47,832 bases of DNA from Chitinophagaceae bacterium (lineage in GTDB: Bacteria > Bacteroidota > Bacteroidia > Chitinophagales > Chitinophagaceae). The stretch lies in NCBI GenBank assembly GCA_009693715.1, contig SHWT01000002.1:1-47832 (forward strand). The letters run 5' to 3'. Numbering within the stretch: the first letter of the stretch is position 1; the number at the start of each line of letters is the position of its first letter. The position numbers were made by a program, and so were the translations under genes. Below the pieces are notes generated by a model. That model was not told where the DNA came from and did no database searches. It saw only the letters and a list, made by a program, of their open reading frames with translations. Shown here piece by piece: positions 19,046 through 29,496 of the stretch.

Positions 19046-20065
19046 ATGGCAGCAGTCAATTTAAAGCAATTAGCAAAGATATTGGACCTATCCATTTCAA
19101 CGGTATCAAAGGCCTTAAGGGATAGTCATGAAATTGGGGATGCCACCAAATTACGCGTTTTGGCGAAAGCTAAGGAAATGGACTACACCCCCAATCCATT
19201 CGCGAGTGGATTAAGAAGAAATAAAAGTAAAACCATTGCCGTTGTGGTCCCTGAAGTGGCCAATAACTATTTCGCATTGGCCATTAATGGGATTGAGCGT
19301 ATCGCACAGGAAAATGACTATCATGTACTGATCTATTTAACACATGAAGATATTGAAAAGGAAAAAGGGATCATGAAGCATTTGGAAAATAAAAGAGTAG
19401 ATGGCGTTTTGATGTCAGTGACGATGAATACCAACAATCAAACCCATTTATCTGATTTTCAACAAAAAGGTATTCCTATTGTATTCTTTGATCGAATTTG
19501 TCATGAAATTGAAACTGCTAAAATTACTACCGACGATTATATTAGCGGCATCAATGCAACCAAACATCTAATTGAAAATGAATGTAAGGATATCGCCTTT
19601 TTATCATTAGGGGATGATATTTCAATTATGCAAAAAAGGAAAAGTGGTTATTTAGAGGAATTGCTTAAAAATAATATGGAAGTCAAACGGGAACGAATTA
19701 TAAAATGCGGCAATGATGAGGAAATAAACTACAATCTTGTAAAAAAACTTTTGAGTGGGAAAAATAAACCAGATGGCATTTTCGCTTCCGTAGAAAAACT
19801 AGCCATCACCACCTATCAAGTTTGTAGAGAATTAAATATTAATATACCTAATGATATAAAAATAATTTGTTTTTCAAATCTTGAAACCGCCTCCTTATTA
19901 AGCCCTTCCCTTTCCACGATCACCCAACCGGCTTATAATATTGGCAAAACTGCAGCGGAGGTGATGTTCAAATACCTTGACAAAAACAAAACCTATATCC
20001 CGAACGAAAATATTGTTTTACAATCCACCTTACATATTAGGGAATCCTCCCAACATATTGTTTAA
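19046..20065 (+). CDS. LacI family transcriptional regulator
   Basis: N-terminal HTH VNLKQLAKILDLSISTVSKALRDSHEIGDATKLRVLAKAKEMDYTPNPFASGLR; periplasmic-binding-like effector domain. Confidence 0.95.
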   Translation: MAAVNLKQLAKILDLSISTVSKALRDSHEIGDATKLRVLAKAKEMDYTPNPFASGLRRNKSKTIAVVVPEVANNYFALAINGIERIAQENDYHVLIYLTHEDIEKEKGIMKHLENKRVDGVLMSVTMNTNNQTHLSDFQQKGIPIVFFDRICHEIETAKITTDDYISGINATKHLIENECKDIAFLSLGDDISIMQKRKSGYLEELLKNNMEVKRERIIKCGNDEEINYNLVKKLLSGKNKPDGIFASVEKLAITTYQVCRELNINIPNDIKIICFSNLETASLLSPSLSTITQPAYNIGKTAAEVMFKYLDKNKTYIPNENIVLQSTLHIRESSQHIV

Positions 20066-20116
20066 TATTAATTTTCTTTCACTCAAACATTTGCAACTTT
20101 AATTTGTTATAATATC

Positions 20117-20680
20117 ATGAATAAGATAATTATCGCTATAACGGGTGCAAGTGGCGCTATTTATGCCAAATGTTTGATGGACGCACTAGTCCCACTAAAT
20201 GACCAATACGAATCAGTGGGTGTGGTAATGAGCGATAATGCAAAAATGGTATGGGAAACTGAATTAGATAATAAAGATTATACTAAATACCCTTTTACTT
20301 TTTATAAAAAAAATGATTTCAATGCCCCTTTTGCATCAGGATCAGCGCAATACAATATCATGTTTGTGGTCCCTTGTAGCATGGGTACCTTAGGACGTAT
20401 TGCTTCAGGCATTAGCGATGATTTAATTACGCGTGCGGCAGATGTGGTATTAAAAGAAAGAAGAAAGCTCATCTTAGTAGCGCGCGAAACACCGTATAAT
20501 TTAATTCATATTAAAAATATGGAAACCATCACTTTGGCGGGTGGTATTATTTGTCCTGCAACACCCAGCTTTTACAGCAAGCCTAAAACCATGGAAGAAC
20601 TAGCCATGACCGTGGTGAACAGAATGTTGGATTTAGCAAGCATTGATCATAAAAGTTATCGTTGGGGCAACGCGCAATAA
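20117..20680 (+). CDS. ubiX: UbiX family flavin prenyltransferase
   Basis: IIIAITGASGAIYAKCLMDAL, VPCSMGTLGRIASGISDDLITRAADVVLKERRKLILVARETPYN, GGIICPATPSFY. Confidence 0.92.
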   Translation: MNKIIIAITGASGAIYAKCLMDALVPLNDQYESVGVVMSDNAKMVWETELDNKDYTKYPFTFYKKNDFNAPFASGSAQYNIMFVVPCSMGTLGRIASGISDDLITRAADVVLKERRKLILVARETPYNLIHIKNMETITLAGGIICPATPSFYSKPKTMEELAMTVVNRMLDLASIDHKSYRWGNAQ

Positions 20681-20713
20681 AAAAGTCCTACCCAATAAAG
20701 GATACGACTTTTT
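20680..20713. terminator. Terminator between convergent ubiX and TIM-barrel gene
   Basis: AAAAAGTCcta...ggatacGACTTTTT imperfect hairpin with A/T flanks. Confidence 0.6.
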
Positions 20714-20794
20714 AGTGAATAACGTTTCTATTTTTGCTCTACCAATGTAAGGATACAAAAAATTAATCGCTAATATTGGATAGCTGATTTTATA

Positions 20795-21643
20795 TTAATC
20801 ATCCCCAGCCATTCTTCCTTTAAAATACCCCACTGATTCTGCAATTCCTGGCAAAGGATCTGTCATATCTTTTTCATATTCGATACTACATACCCCTGTA
20901 TATTTAACTTTACGAAGTGATTCAATGACTGCGCCAAAATTAATAACACCACGACCAAACTCAATACCTTTCCCTTCTTTTGCTGCCGTATTAATATCCT
21001 TAATATGCAAATCAAATAAACGATCCTTGAAATCACGAATCGCTTTTTCAGGTAAGGTACCCGCACGTAATGAATGCCCGATATCAATACACATACCCAT
21101 TCTTGCATCTAAATTTTTTACGCGGTTATATACATCTCCCGGTGCTGGATACAAAGCATCCTCCGGTCCATGATTATGTATGGCTAATTTAATATCATAC
21201 TCCTTCACTTTTTGTTCTGCGTATTCAATTAATTCATAATTAGGCACGCCTACAATCATGTTTACGCCACATTTCTTCGCATAGGCAAATGTATTATCAA
21301 CTGCCTCTTTGGTTTTCATATAGAGAACCCCTACTGTATAAATATTAATGCCTGCTGCTTTATACTTAGCCATTGCCGCACTAATTTGTGCATCCGTACT
21401 ATTCAATGGCAAATGCATTTCCTTTAAGGACATGTTTGACAATCCAATACGTTTCATCATTGCAATAGATTGGTCCAAACTAAATTTTGCAAAAGAATAC
21501 CCTGCCATCCCAATTTGTAAAGGTGCATTGGCACTGTGCGATGATGTCACTGAATGACTACTCGCATGACCAATAACTGGTAACAATGCAGATCCTGTAA
21601 CCCCTAAAATAGTTTGTTGAATAAATTTTCGACGATTTGACAT
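20795..21643 (-). CDS. Sugar phosphate isomerase/epimerase-like TIM-barrel protein, Tat signal
   Basis: NRRKFIQQ twin-arginine motif; IKLAIHNHGPEDALYP, MGMCIDIGHSLRAG, LFDLHIKDIN, VCSIEYEKD are AP-endonuclease-2-like TIM-barrel motifs. Confidence 0.88.
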   Translation of the reverse strand: MSNRRKFIQQTILGVTGSALLPVIGHASSHSVTSSHSANAPLQIGMAGYSFAKFSLDQSIAMMKRIGLSNMSLKEMHLPLNSTDAQISAAMAKYKAAGINIYTVGVLYMKTKEAVDNTFAYAKKCGVNMIVGVPNYELIEYAEQKVKEYDIKLAIHNHGPEDALYPAPGDVYNRVKNLDARMGMCIDIGHSLRAGTLPEKAIRDFKDRLFDLHIKDINTAAKEGKGIEFGRGVINFGAVIESLRKVKYTGVCSIEYEKDMTDPLPGIAESVGYFKGRMAGDD

Positions 21644-21710
21644 GGTCTTATTTTTAAAACAGAAATGATAAAATTATTATTAAAAAATAAAGTTACTACA
21701 ATATAATTAA

Positions 21711-21752
21711 AAAAAATGTCCCCGCCCCGATGATTCGAGACAGGGACATTTA
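21711..21752 (-). terminator. Intrinsic terminator downstream of susD-like gene
   Basis: Minus strand AATGTCCCtGTCTCGA...TCGGGGCgGGGACATT followed by a T run. Confidence 0.8.
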
Positions 21753-21765
21753 ATAAAAAATAGTA

Positions 21766-23613
21766 TTACTCTTGAATTTTATCTAATGCAGGCTTGTTTG
21801 TTTCTGATCCAGCATAACCCAAATTTTGATTTATTTGTCCCAAACTATTCGCTAAGATTGCTGGTCGTGGAATTGGCCATAATACATGATAAGGACTTAT
21901 TTTATACAAATCTCCTCTCACATTTTTAATCCCTTTTCCATAAAAATCATTCTTGGCCATCAATCTGTCATACCAGAAATTAGCGGTAGAAAAATTACCA
22001 GTCGTATACGATTTGCCCGCAAAGGATTTACCTGATTTTGCTAAAATAAAAGCAACTCTTGTTAACTCTGTTTTTCTTGGCTCTTCATAATACAACTCTC
22101 TTCCACGCTCATCTAAAATAGTGCCTAAATCTACTTGTGCTGCAGTATAAGGGGAACATTTTGCTCTTGTTCTAACCATATTAACATCTGCAGCAGCTGA
22201 TGCTAAATCGTTTTTATACCAATATGCTTCAGCTCTTAACAAATAGGTTTCAGCTAAACGAAATACATACCAATCTGAGTTACCTCCTTGATAAGGATAT
22301 CTAATTTCATCTTCCACATATAACTTATAATGCGGCCAACCAAACCAAGTACGAATAGTGTCACCCCCACTTACTAGCAAAGATCCATCCGCTTTTCTAA
22401 ATCGAAGTCTTTGCCCATAATAAGGCGACTTCCCTTTTAAAGTGCCCGCATTATTATAAGTAAGCATGGTCATTTCCATCCAGTTTCTAGAAAGGGTATC
22501 ATGTCTCAAATCTTTTTTATCATCCCAAATATAAACAGTAGCATATGGTGTTGCTCTGCAACGACCAATGCCACGACCATAATCTGTCATATGATCAAAT
22601 TCAACTTTAGAATTAGTCATACCCACTAAGCCATCTGGGGTCAAAATAATTCCTGAAGATGAAAAAGGCAATGCTTGACGCATACTCGTAGTACCATTTA
22701 CGGTAGCAGAAGGATCACCAAATCGATCAATAACAGAAAATAAAACCTCCGTATTGGCTGCGCTAAATTTATTATTACGTCTGTGTAAGTCCCAAATTAC
22801 ATTTTTACTTGTTATACCAGCATCAACCCCAAATCGACTGGTCATTAACTTATAGGTTCCATTATTAATCACTGCACTCGATGAAGCAATTGCATCATCA
22901 AACAAACCTAATGCAAGATTCACCTTAGTCAACAAGTGACCAACAGCTGCCCTATTCACTTCCCCCTTATTGGATACCCAAGGCACATGGAGCATTGCAA
23001 AATCAAGATCAGTCTTTAATCGCTGTAAAATCACCTCACGCTTAACCGACGTAAAATCTAATTTTGCAGAACTAAGTTCACTAAAAGTAGTAGGTACATC
23101 ACCAAATTGATGCACGAGTCTATAGTATGCATAGGCCCTAAAAAAGTAAGCACGACCTAGTATACTATTTTTTTTATCATCTGTAATTGTTTTTACAGTA
23201 GCAATTCTTGAAGTAATGGTATTCGATAAACGTATAATTAAATAGTTTCTTTCCCAAAAATAGCCAATTCTGTTAAAGTCATTACTATTTAATTGCGCAT
23301 CTGGCGTAATCAATATATCCATATTTACTGCAGGACCAAACTTATCAGTTGTGCCTTCAACGGCCATTTCAGAAAAAATGTTTTCTGTAATAATTGGAGC
23401 GCCATCTTCGTAGAATTCTTGTCGAACATTTTTGGCAATACTCGCAAGTGCAGCATTAAAGCCTGACTCATCCTGAAGCGTATTCTCAGGAGAATAAAAA
23501 GACAAAGCCTTCGGCTCCAACCAATCCTTATTGCAGGATTGACCAACAAACAATACCAAACACATGGTGAATAGGTATTGTAAATATTTTATATTAAAAT
23601 TTTTCATATCCAA
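21766..23613 (-). CDS. SusD/RagB family nutrient-binding outer membrane lipoprotein
   Basis: Lipobox LFVGQSC; ILGRAYFFRAYAYYRLVHQFGDVP and RLAETYLLRAEAYW are SusD motifs; downstream of SusC-like gene. Confidence 0.95.
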   Translation of the reverse strand: MDMKNFNIKYLQYLFTMCLVLFVGQSCNKDWLEPKALSFYSPENTLQDESGFNAALASIAKNVRQEFYEDGAPIITENIFSEMAVEGTTDKFGPAVNMDILITPDAQLNSNDFNRIGYFWERNYLIIRLSNTITSRIATVKTITDDKKNSILGRAYFFRAYAYYRLVHQFGDVPTTFSELSSAKLDFTSVKREVILQRLKTDLDFAMLHVPWVSNKGEVNRAAVGHLLTKVNLALGLFDDAIASSSAVINNGTYKLMTSRFGVDAGITSKNVIWDLHRRNNKFSAANTEVLFSVIDRFGDPSATVNGTTSMRQALPFSSSGIILTPDGLVGMTNSKVEFDHMTDYGRGIGRCRATPYATVYIWDDKKDLRHDTLSRNWMEMTMLTYNNAGTLKGKSPYYGQRLRFRKADGSLLVSGGDTIRTWFGWPHYKLYVEDEIRYPYQGGNSDWYVFRLAETYLLRAEAYWYKNDLASAAADVNMVRTRAKCSPYTAAQVDLGTILDERGRELYYEEPRKTELTRVAFILAKSGKSFAGKSYTTGNFSTANFWYDRLMAKNDFYGKGIKNVRGDLYKISPYHVLWPIPRPAILANSLGQINQNLGYAGSETNKPALDKIQE

Positions 23614-23635
23614 TGATTTGTATTTAAATTAATGA

Positions 23636-26600
23636 TTAAAATGTTAAGTTAATGCCAAATGTACCATAAGAAGGAGTGAACCCTTTGTTTTCAGGATCGA
23701 AATACTCCCATGGCGAAACAACCAATGCGTTTTGTATATTGAAATAAAACTTCAATGACTGGAATTTCATTTTCTCAATATATTTTTTAGGCATGTTGTA
23801 AGCAATACCGATATTATTTAACCTTACAAATGATGATTTTCTCCAGATATTAAATCCAATACCCGAACCTATCGAAGACATCATCCTACCGTAATCATTA
23901 ATTTGATTTTCTGGGGTCCAATAAGGTCTTTTGTAAAACTGTGAACGATCATAAAAACGATCTGTGTTAGCTGCTTCATTAAACTGTGAAAGTTGTCCTA
24001 AACGACCATACAATTGAAAAGAAAAATCCCAATTTTTATAAAGCGTAAACTCATTTCTTAAATTGAAAGAAAGCTTAGGCGTAGTTTGACCCAAAAATAC
24101 TTTGTCATCCACCGTTAATTTTCCGTCCTTATTAACATCCTCAAGTTTGAAATCACCAGGTGAAAAACCAAAGGATTTTGCAGTAGCAGCTTCATCCACA
24201 CGCCAAACACCTAATACGTTAAAATCCCAAACAGTATTAATATTCTGTCCTATGAACCAACCATTTGCCCTATCATCCTGTTCCTTATTTATTACATTTC
24301 CAGTGGCATCTGTAACAGGAACTTTACCATAAAGACTAATTATTTTATTTTTATTAGTCCATGCAGCCATGGTAGTTCTCCAAATAAAATTTTTCTTTTT
24401 TATATTTTCAGTATTCAAACTAAATTCAAAACCTGAATTATCCACTTTACCAAGATTGGTAATTACACTGTTAAAACCAGTCACATTAGGTAATGCTCTA
24501 TTCACCAATAGATCATTTGTATTTCTTACATAATAATCTATTGCACCTGATATTTTACCACCTTTGGTACTAAAATCGATTCCAAAGTTAATTGAAGCTT
24601 GTCGCTCCCACTTTAAATTAGGATTAGACATATTTGTTGTTGATACAGCGCCTATAGGAATATTTACGCCTCCAGGAGAAGTATATAAATAGGTGCTTGC
24701 AGCAAGTTGCGCCAATGCGGAATATCGACCTACTTCACGGTTACCGTTTTCACCATAAGAAACACGCATTTTTAAATAATCAAGAATACCTTGCGTTTTT
24801 TGCATAAATTTTTCATCGGAAATCACCCAAGCTAAAGCAGCAGATGGGAAAAATGCACGCGGATTACCTTGACCAAATGCAGAATAACCATCACGACGAC
24901 CAGTTAAAGTGACAAGGTATTTTTCATCATAGGAATAATTTAAACGACCCATTATAGCGTCTCCTGTTTGATATTGGTCATTTGCACTCACAACTTTGAT
25001 ACTAGCAGCTTGAATACCACTCCAACCTAGGTTGTCATTAGGCGAATAACCCTCTGCATTGATGGTACTAGAGTAAAACTGAAACTTTTCCGCATTGAAC
25101 AAAGCAGTGGCGTCAAAACTATGTTTCCCAATTTTTTTATTCCACATTAACAAATTATCAACCTGCCATTGAAAAGTACGATCGTCCGTTCTTGCAGTAA
25201 TACCCCCTCTACTTTCAAGTAGTGGTCTTTTGGAAGAAATATGTTGATAATTTTGAGACCACTCAAACCTCGGTGTATAATTCACTTGATATGAAAATCC
25301 TAATGGAAGTTTTCCCTTTACATACACTGAACCAAAAAGATTATTAAACTTAATAAGTCGTTTTACATAATAAGGAGTAACCAATGGGTTTAGATTATTA
25401 CCAACGTCATCATTTGTGCTTGCACGAAGGCGTCCATCTGCTTGATATAATTCACCAAAAGGTGTCGAATTCAACATATCTCCAATACTCACAGGCGTTT
25501 GCCCTTCATCCCTGCTCGCAAACTGCATATTTAACCCAAAAGTTAAATACTTAGCAATTTCAGTTTCTAAATTTAACCTTGATCTAAAAGTTTTAAATAT
25601 TTCTCCATTGGACATCCCTTGGTTTTCAAAATACCCTAATGAAGTATAGTAAGTGGTGTTTTGTGTCCTACCTGAAATACCAACAGTATGGTCTTGTTGC
25701 ATTCCATTTTTGTTCAATATTAATGATTCCCAATCGAGAGGCTTGCCATCCTTATAACTTTGAATGGATACAGGCTGCGTTCCAGTGCCACCACCCAAGC
25801 GTTGCAACCAAATAGTGACTGGGTCTGCTCCAATTTGATTAGAAAGCCCAAGCCACTGATCAACAGTAAAACCAGATGGAAGCTTCCTAGGATCCAACTC
25901 AAAATATTTCATACCTGGTTTTGAAGTAGAATCATAACCTCTCATACTATACCTAACATCCTGTCTCCATGACAAAAACTCATCAGGAGATAGTAAACCC
26001 GGCCAACTAGAAATTCGATTCATGGTATAATTAGAGTTGACTGTAATTATTGGTTTACCAATTTTTCCCCTTTTGGTAGTAATAAGTATAACACCATTTG
26101 CTGAACGAGCGCCAAATACAGCTGCAGAACTAGCATCCTTAAGTACGTCCATGGTGGCAATATCATTTGGATTAATATCTGCAAGGTCACCAGGATAAAT
26201 TACGCCATCCAATACAATTAAAGGAGATGTGGATGCCGTCAATGAAGCACGACCTCGAATTTGTAAGGATCCACCGCCTTTAGGCGTGGCACTAAACCCT
26301 ACATCTAAGCCAGGGGCGTTACCACGAAGCATATCTTGTATGGATCTTGCATTTTCATTTTCCAACTGAGATGCTTTTATTTGCACTACTGCACCTGTAA
26401 GATCTTTTTTCTTAGTTGTACCATAACCTACCACCACCACATCAGATAAAGAAGAAACTTGTTCTGTTAAAAAAACATTAATTACTTTGTTATTTTTTAC
26501 AGCAACCTCCTCTGAAATAAATCCAACGGCAGAAAATACAAGCGTTCCATTATCCGGAACACTAATGGTAAACATACCTTTCGCATCAGTGATCACGGCA

Positions 26601-26815
26601 GTTTTGCTACCTTTTACAACAACACTAATACCATCCAAAGGGGTATTACGACTGTCTGTTACTTTACCTGTTACAGTAATTTGTGCTAAGGATGTTTTGA
26701 GTGTCGTAACTTCCGCCTTAACGGGCATTGAAGTAGTTACGAAAAAACTAAATAAACCAAGTAGGAGTATGCTACTCGAGATTAGTTTTTTAGATTCTTT
26801 TTTGTTTTTTTTCAT
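23636..26815 (-). CDS. SusC/RagA family TonB-dependent outer membrane transporter
   Basis: Carboxypeptidase-like domain VTGKVTDSRNTPLDGISVVVKG; plug VVVVGYGTTKKKDLTGAV, PLIVLDGVIYPGDLADINPNDIATMDVLKDASSAAVFGARSANGVILITTKRG. Confidence 0.97.
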   Translation of the reverse strand: MKKNKKESKKLISSSILLLGLFSFFVTTSMPVKAEVTTLKTSLAQITVTGKVTDSRNTPLDGISVVVKGSKTAVITDAKGMFTISVPDNGTLVFSAVGFISEEVAVKNNKVINVFLTEQVSSLSDVVVVGYGTTKKKDLTGAVVQIKASQLENENARSIQDMLRGNAPGLDVGFSATPKGGGSLQIRGRASLTASTSPLIVLDGVIYPGDLADINPNDIATMDVLKDASSAAVFGARSANGVILITTKRGKIGKPIITVNSNYTMNRISSWPGLLSPDEFLSWRQDVRYSMRGYDSTSKPGMKYFELDPRKLPSGFTVDQWLGLSNQIGADPVTIWLQRLGGGTGTQPVSIQSYKDGKPLDWESLILNKNGMQQDHTVGISGRTQNTTYYTSLGYFENQGMSNGEIFKTFRSRLNLETEIAKYLTFGLNMQFASRDEGQTPVSIGDMLNSTPFGELYQADGRLRASTNDDVGNNLNPLVTPYYVKRLIKFNNLFGSVYVKGKLPLGFSYQVNYTPRFEWSQNYQHISSKRPLLESRGGITARTDDRTFQWQVDNLLMWNKKIGKHSFDATALFNAEKFQFYSSTINAEGYSPNDNLGWSGIQAASIKVVSANDQYQTGDAIMGRLNYSYDEKYLVTLTGRRDGYSAFGQGNPRAFFPSAALAWVISDEKFMQKTQGILDYLKMRVSYGENGNREVGRYSALAQLAASTYLYTSPGGVNIPIGAVSTTNMSNPNLKWERQASINFGIDFSTKGGKISGAIDYYVRNTNDLLVNRALPNVTGFNSVITNLGKVDNSGFEFSLNTENIKKKNFIWRTTMAAWTNKNKIISLYGKVPVTDATGNVINKEQDDRANGWFIGQNINTVWDFNVLGVWRVDEAATAKSFGFSPGDFKLEDVNKDGKLTVDDKVFLGQTTPKLSFNLRNEFTLYKNWDFSFQLYGRLGQLSQFNEAANTDRFYDRSQFYKRPYWTPENQINDYGRMMSSIGSGIGFNIWRKSSFVRLNNIGIAYNMPKKYIEKMKFQSLKFYFNIQNALVVSPWEYFDPENKGFTPSYGTFGINLTF

Positions 26816-27048
26816 TTAACTAGCATTTAAAATTTTTGTTTTGCCTCATTACAAATGCAACAATCAAATGATAAATAAATATTAAGGTAAAACCGCTTAA
26901 ACTTTTTTTTTAAAAAAAGCAGAAGTGTTAAACCTTAGTGTAATAATTAAATCAAAGCGAAATAAGCAAGCAATCGTAAATAAGCAGTTTCAAAGTATAA
27001 ATTTTATTTGATATTTAAAATATTTTAAATAACAATTTATTAACATAC

Positions 27049-27072
27049 TACGAAAACGATATCGTAATATTA
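27049..27072. promoter_or_regulatory. Candidate LacI-family operator
   Basis: TACGAAAACGATATCGTAATATTA; inverted TACGA/TCGTA ends; 21/24 identical to the site upstream of the LacI gene. Confidence 0.62.
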
Positions 27073-27117
27073 TAGCTTTATACATTACATTTTAGTAATT
27101 TAACGCAACAATCATTT

Positions 27118-28035
27118 ATGAAAAACATATTACAAAATAACATCTTTCTCTTTTTAATTGCAGTATGTTGCAGTTCATTTATTTCATCTTCAACAAGTTA
27201 TAAAAATGCAGATAGAAGTAACGCTATAATTAAGGCCGCTAGAAGTAATCAAATAAATTTCAATGAAGTAGTAAAGGACAAACTAGCAGGTAGTCAGATT
27301 TTGGTGTATACTAAAAATGGGAAAGGATATGTGCACGATAATATTGCCTCGGCAGTTGCTTGTATTCAACAGCTGGGTAAAACCAATAATTTTAAAGTGG
27401 AAGTTTCTGACGACCCAAGTGTATTCACTGAAGCTAATTTAAAAAAGTACCAACTGCTTATTTTTACGAGTACGAACAATGATGTTTTTGATAATGATGA
27501 ACAACGCGTTCAGTTTAGAAGATATATTGAAGCAGGCGGCGGATTTGTAGGCGTGCATTCAGTCACAGGCACCGAACGCAATTGGACTTGGTTTAAAATG
27601 ATGTTAGGAGAAACATTTTCATGGCATGCAAAATTTCAAAAATTTAGTATAAAAAACTTAGCGCCTACCCACCCTTCCATGAAAGGGATTCCTAGTTTAT
27701 GGACAAAGGAAGATGAATGCTATTTTGGCAAGGAATTATACCCTGGCATTCAAGTGTTAATGGCACATGATTTATCAAGCCTAGATACCACCCAAAAAGA
27801 GATGATCGTTAAAAATGCAGGCTCCTTTGCAAACTATTATCCCGCGGTGTGGTACCAGCATTTTGAAGGGGGTAATATTTGGGTAACTGCCTTGGGGCAT
27901 GCAAAAGAAAATTACCAAGAACCTACCTATATTAATCATTTATTACAGGGAATAAAATATATTGCAAATCAATTCAACGGACTAGATTATAAAAATGCAA
28001 TTGCCGTTACTAGAGATGATGAATTAAAAAAATAA
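27118..28035 (+). CDS. ThuA-like domain protein with export signal
   Basis: ILVYTKNGKGYVHDNIASAV, YQLLIFTSTNNDVFDNDEQRVQFRRYIEAGGGFVGVHSVTGTERNWTWFKMMLGETFSWH are ThuA hallmarks. Confidence 0.92.
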   Translation: MKNILQNNIFLFLIAVCCSSFISSSTSYKNADRSNAIIKAARSNQINFNEVVKDKLAGSQILVYTKNGKGYVHDNIASAVACIQQLGKTNNFKVEVSDDPSVFTEANLKKYQLLIFTSTNNDVFDNDEQRVQFRRYIEAGGGFVGVHSVTGTERNWTWFKMMLGETFSWHAKFQKFSIKNLAPTHPSMKGIPSLWTKEDECYFGKELYPGIQVLMAHDLSSLDTTQKEMIVKNAGSFANYYPAVWYQHFEGGNIWVTALGHAKENYQEPTYINHLLQGIKYIANQFNGLDYKNAIAVTRDDELKK

Positions 28036-28057
28036 AGAAATCATTAAATAATTAAAA

Positions 28058-29443
28058 ATGAACAGACGCAACTTTGTTAAAAACAGTTTAAAGGCAAGCG
28101 CCGCAACTACCATAGCTGTGACAGGCTTCCCTACCATTGTTCCTGCTTCAGTTATCGGTAAAAATGCGCCTAGTAATAAAATTAATATTGGTGCTATTGG
28201 CGTGGGTCGTATTTCACGTGACCACGATATGAAAGAAACCTTACCATTTGATCAAGCACGCATCATGGCAGTTTGTGATGTGGATAGTAAAAGATTAGCT
28301 GATGGTAAAAAATATGTCAATGATTATTATACTGCAAAAACTGGCAAACCTTATGATGGGGTAACTATGTATGATGATCATCGCGCCCTATTAGCGAATA
28401 AAGATATCGATGCCGTATTAATTAGTACCCCGGATCATTCACATGCTTATTTAGGGATTCATGCAGTGGAAGCGGGGAAAGATGTGTATTTGCAAAAACC
28501 TGCATCTTTAACAATTGCTGAAGGTCGTGCATTGAGTAATGCAGTGCACCGTACAGGTCGCATTTTGCAAATTGGCAGTCAGCAAAGATCTTCCACACAA
28601 TTTCGTTATGCTGCTGAATTGGTACGTAATGGTCGTATTGGAGATTTAAAAACGGTATATGTTGGTTTACCAGGTGATCCAGGTGGAGATGAGGAACCAG
28701 AAATGCCGATTCCAAAAAATTTAAATTATGATGCTTGGTTAGGATCCACACCGAATGTTTATTACACGGAAAAAAGAGTGCATCCACAAAATGATTATAG
28801 CCGACCAGGCTGGTTGCGTATGGAACAATTTGGCGCTGGTATGATCACCGGTTGGGGTGCACACCATGTTGATTGTGCGCATTGGGGTATGGATACAGAA
28901 TATACAGGGCCTATTGAAATTTCTGGACGCGCTGATTTTCCTAAATCAGGCTTATGGAATGTGCATGGTTTATTTCAAACAGAAGGTGTTTATGCGAATG
29001 GCGTAAAAATGATTATCAGCAATGAAATATCCAATGGAATTAAATTTGAAGGGACCGAAGGTTGGATATTTGTTACCCGTGGTGATTATCGCGCTAGTTC
29101 AAGTGATCCAATCCCAACAGGTAAAAATAAAGTATTACCGTTAACTGCAAGCAATAACAAAATCATTACTTCAGTGATTGGTGAAAATGAAATTAATTTA
29201 TATAAAAGTGCGGACCAACATGGCAACTGGTTAGAAAGTATCGTTAGCAGAAAACAACCTATTTCTCCTGTTGAAATTGGACATCGCTCCTGCTCTACTT
29301 GTTTATTACATCATATTGCAATGAAATTAAAACGTAAAATTTATTGGGATCCAATGAACGAGCGTTTCTTAAATGATGACGAAGCAAATGCATTGTTAAA
29401 CCGACCACACCGCTTCCCTTACGAAGTAAAAGGATTGGATTAA
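28058..29443 (+). CDS. Gfo/Idh/MocA family oxidoreductase, Tat signal
   Basis: NRRNFVKN twin-arginine motif; INIGAIGVGRISRDHDM, DAVLISTPDHSHAYLGIHAVEAGKDVYLQKPASLTIAEGR. Confidence 0.93.
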   Translation: MNRRNFVKNSLKASAATTIAVTGFPTIVPASVIGKNAPSNKINIGAIGVGRISRDHDMKETLPFDQARIMAVCDVDSKRLADGKKYVNDYYTAKTGKPYDGVTMYDDHRALLANKDIDAVLISTPDHSHAYLGIHAVEAGKDVYLQKPASLTIAEGRALSNAVHRTGRILQIGSQQRSSTQFRYAAELVRNGRIGDLKTVYVGLPGDPGGDEEPEMPIPKNLNYDAWLGSTPNVYYTEKRVHPQNDYSRPGWLRMEQFGAGMITGWGAHHVDCAHWGMDTEYTGPIEISGRADFPKSGLWNVHGLFQTEGVYANGVKMIISNEISNGIKFEGTEGWIFVTRGDYRASSSDPIPTGKNKVLPLTASNNKIITSVIGENEINLYKSADQHGNWLESIVSRKQPISPVEIGHRSCSTCLLHHIAMKLKRKIYWDPMNERFLNDDEANALLNRPHRFPYEVKGLD

Positions 29444-29496
29444 ATTTTAATAAATATATTATAAAATAACTTAAAAGAACTTTTTCAAAATTACCT

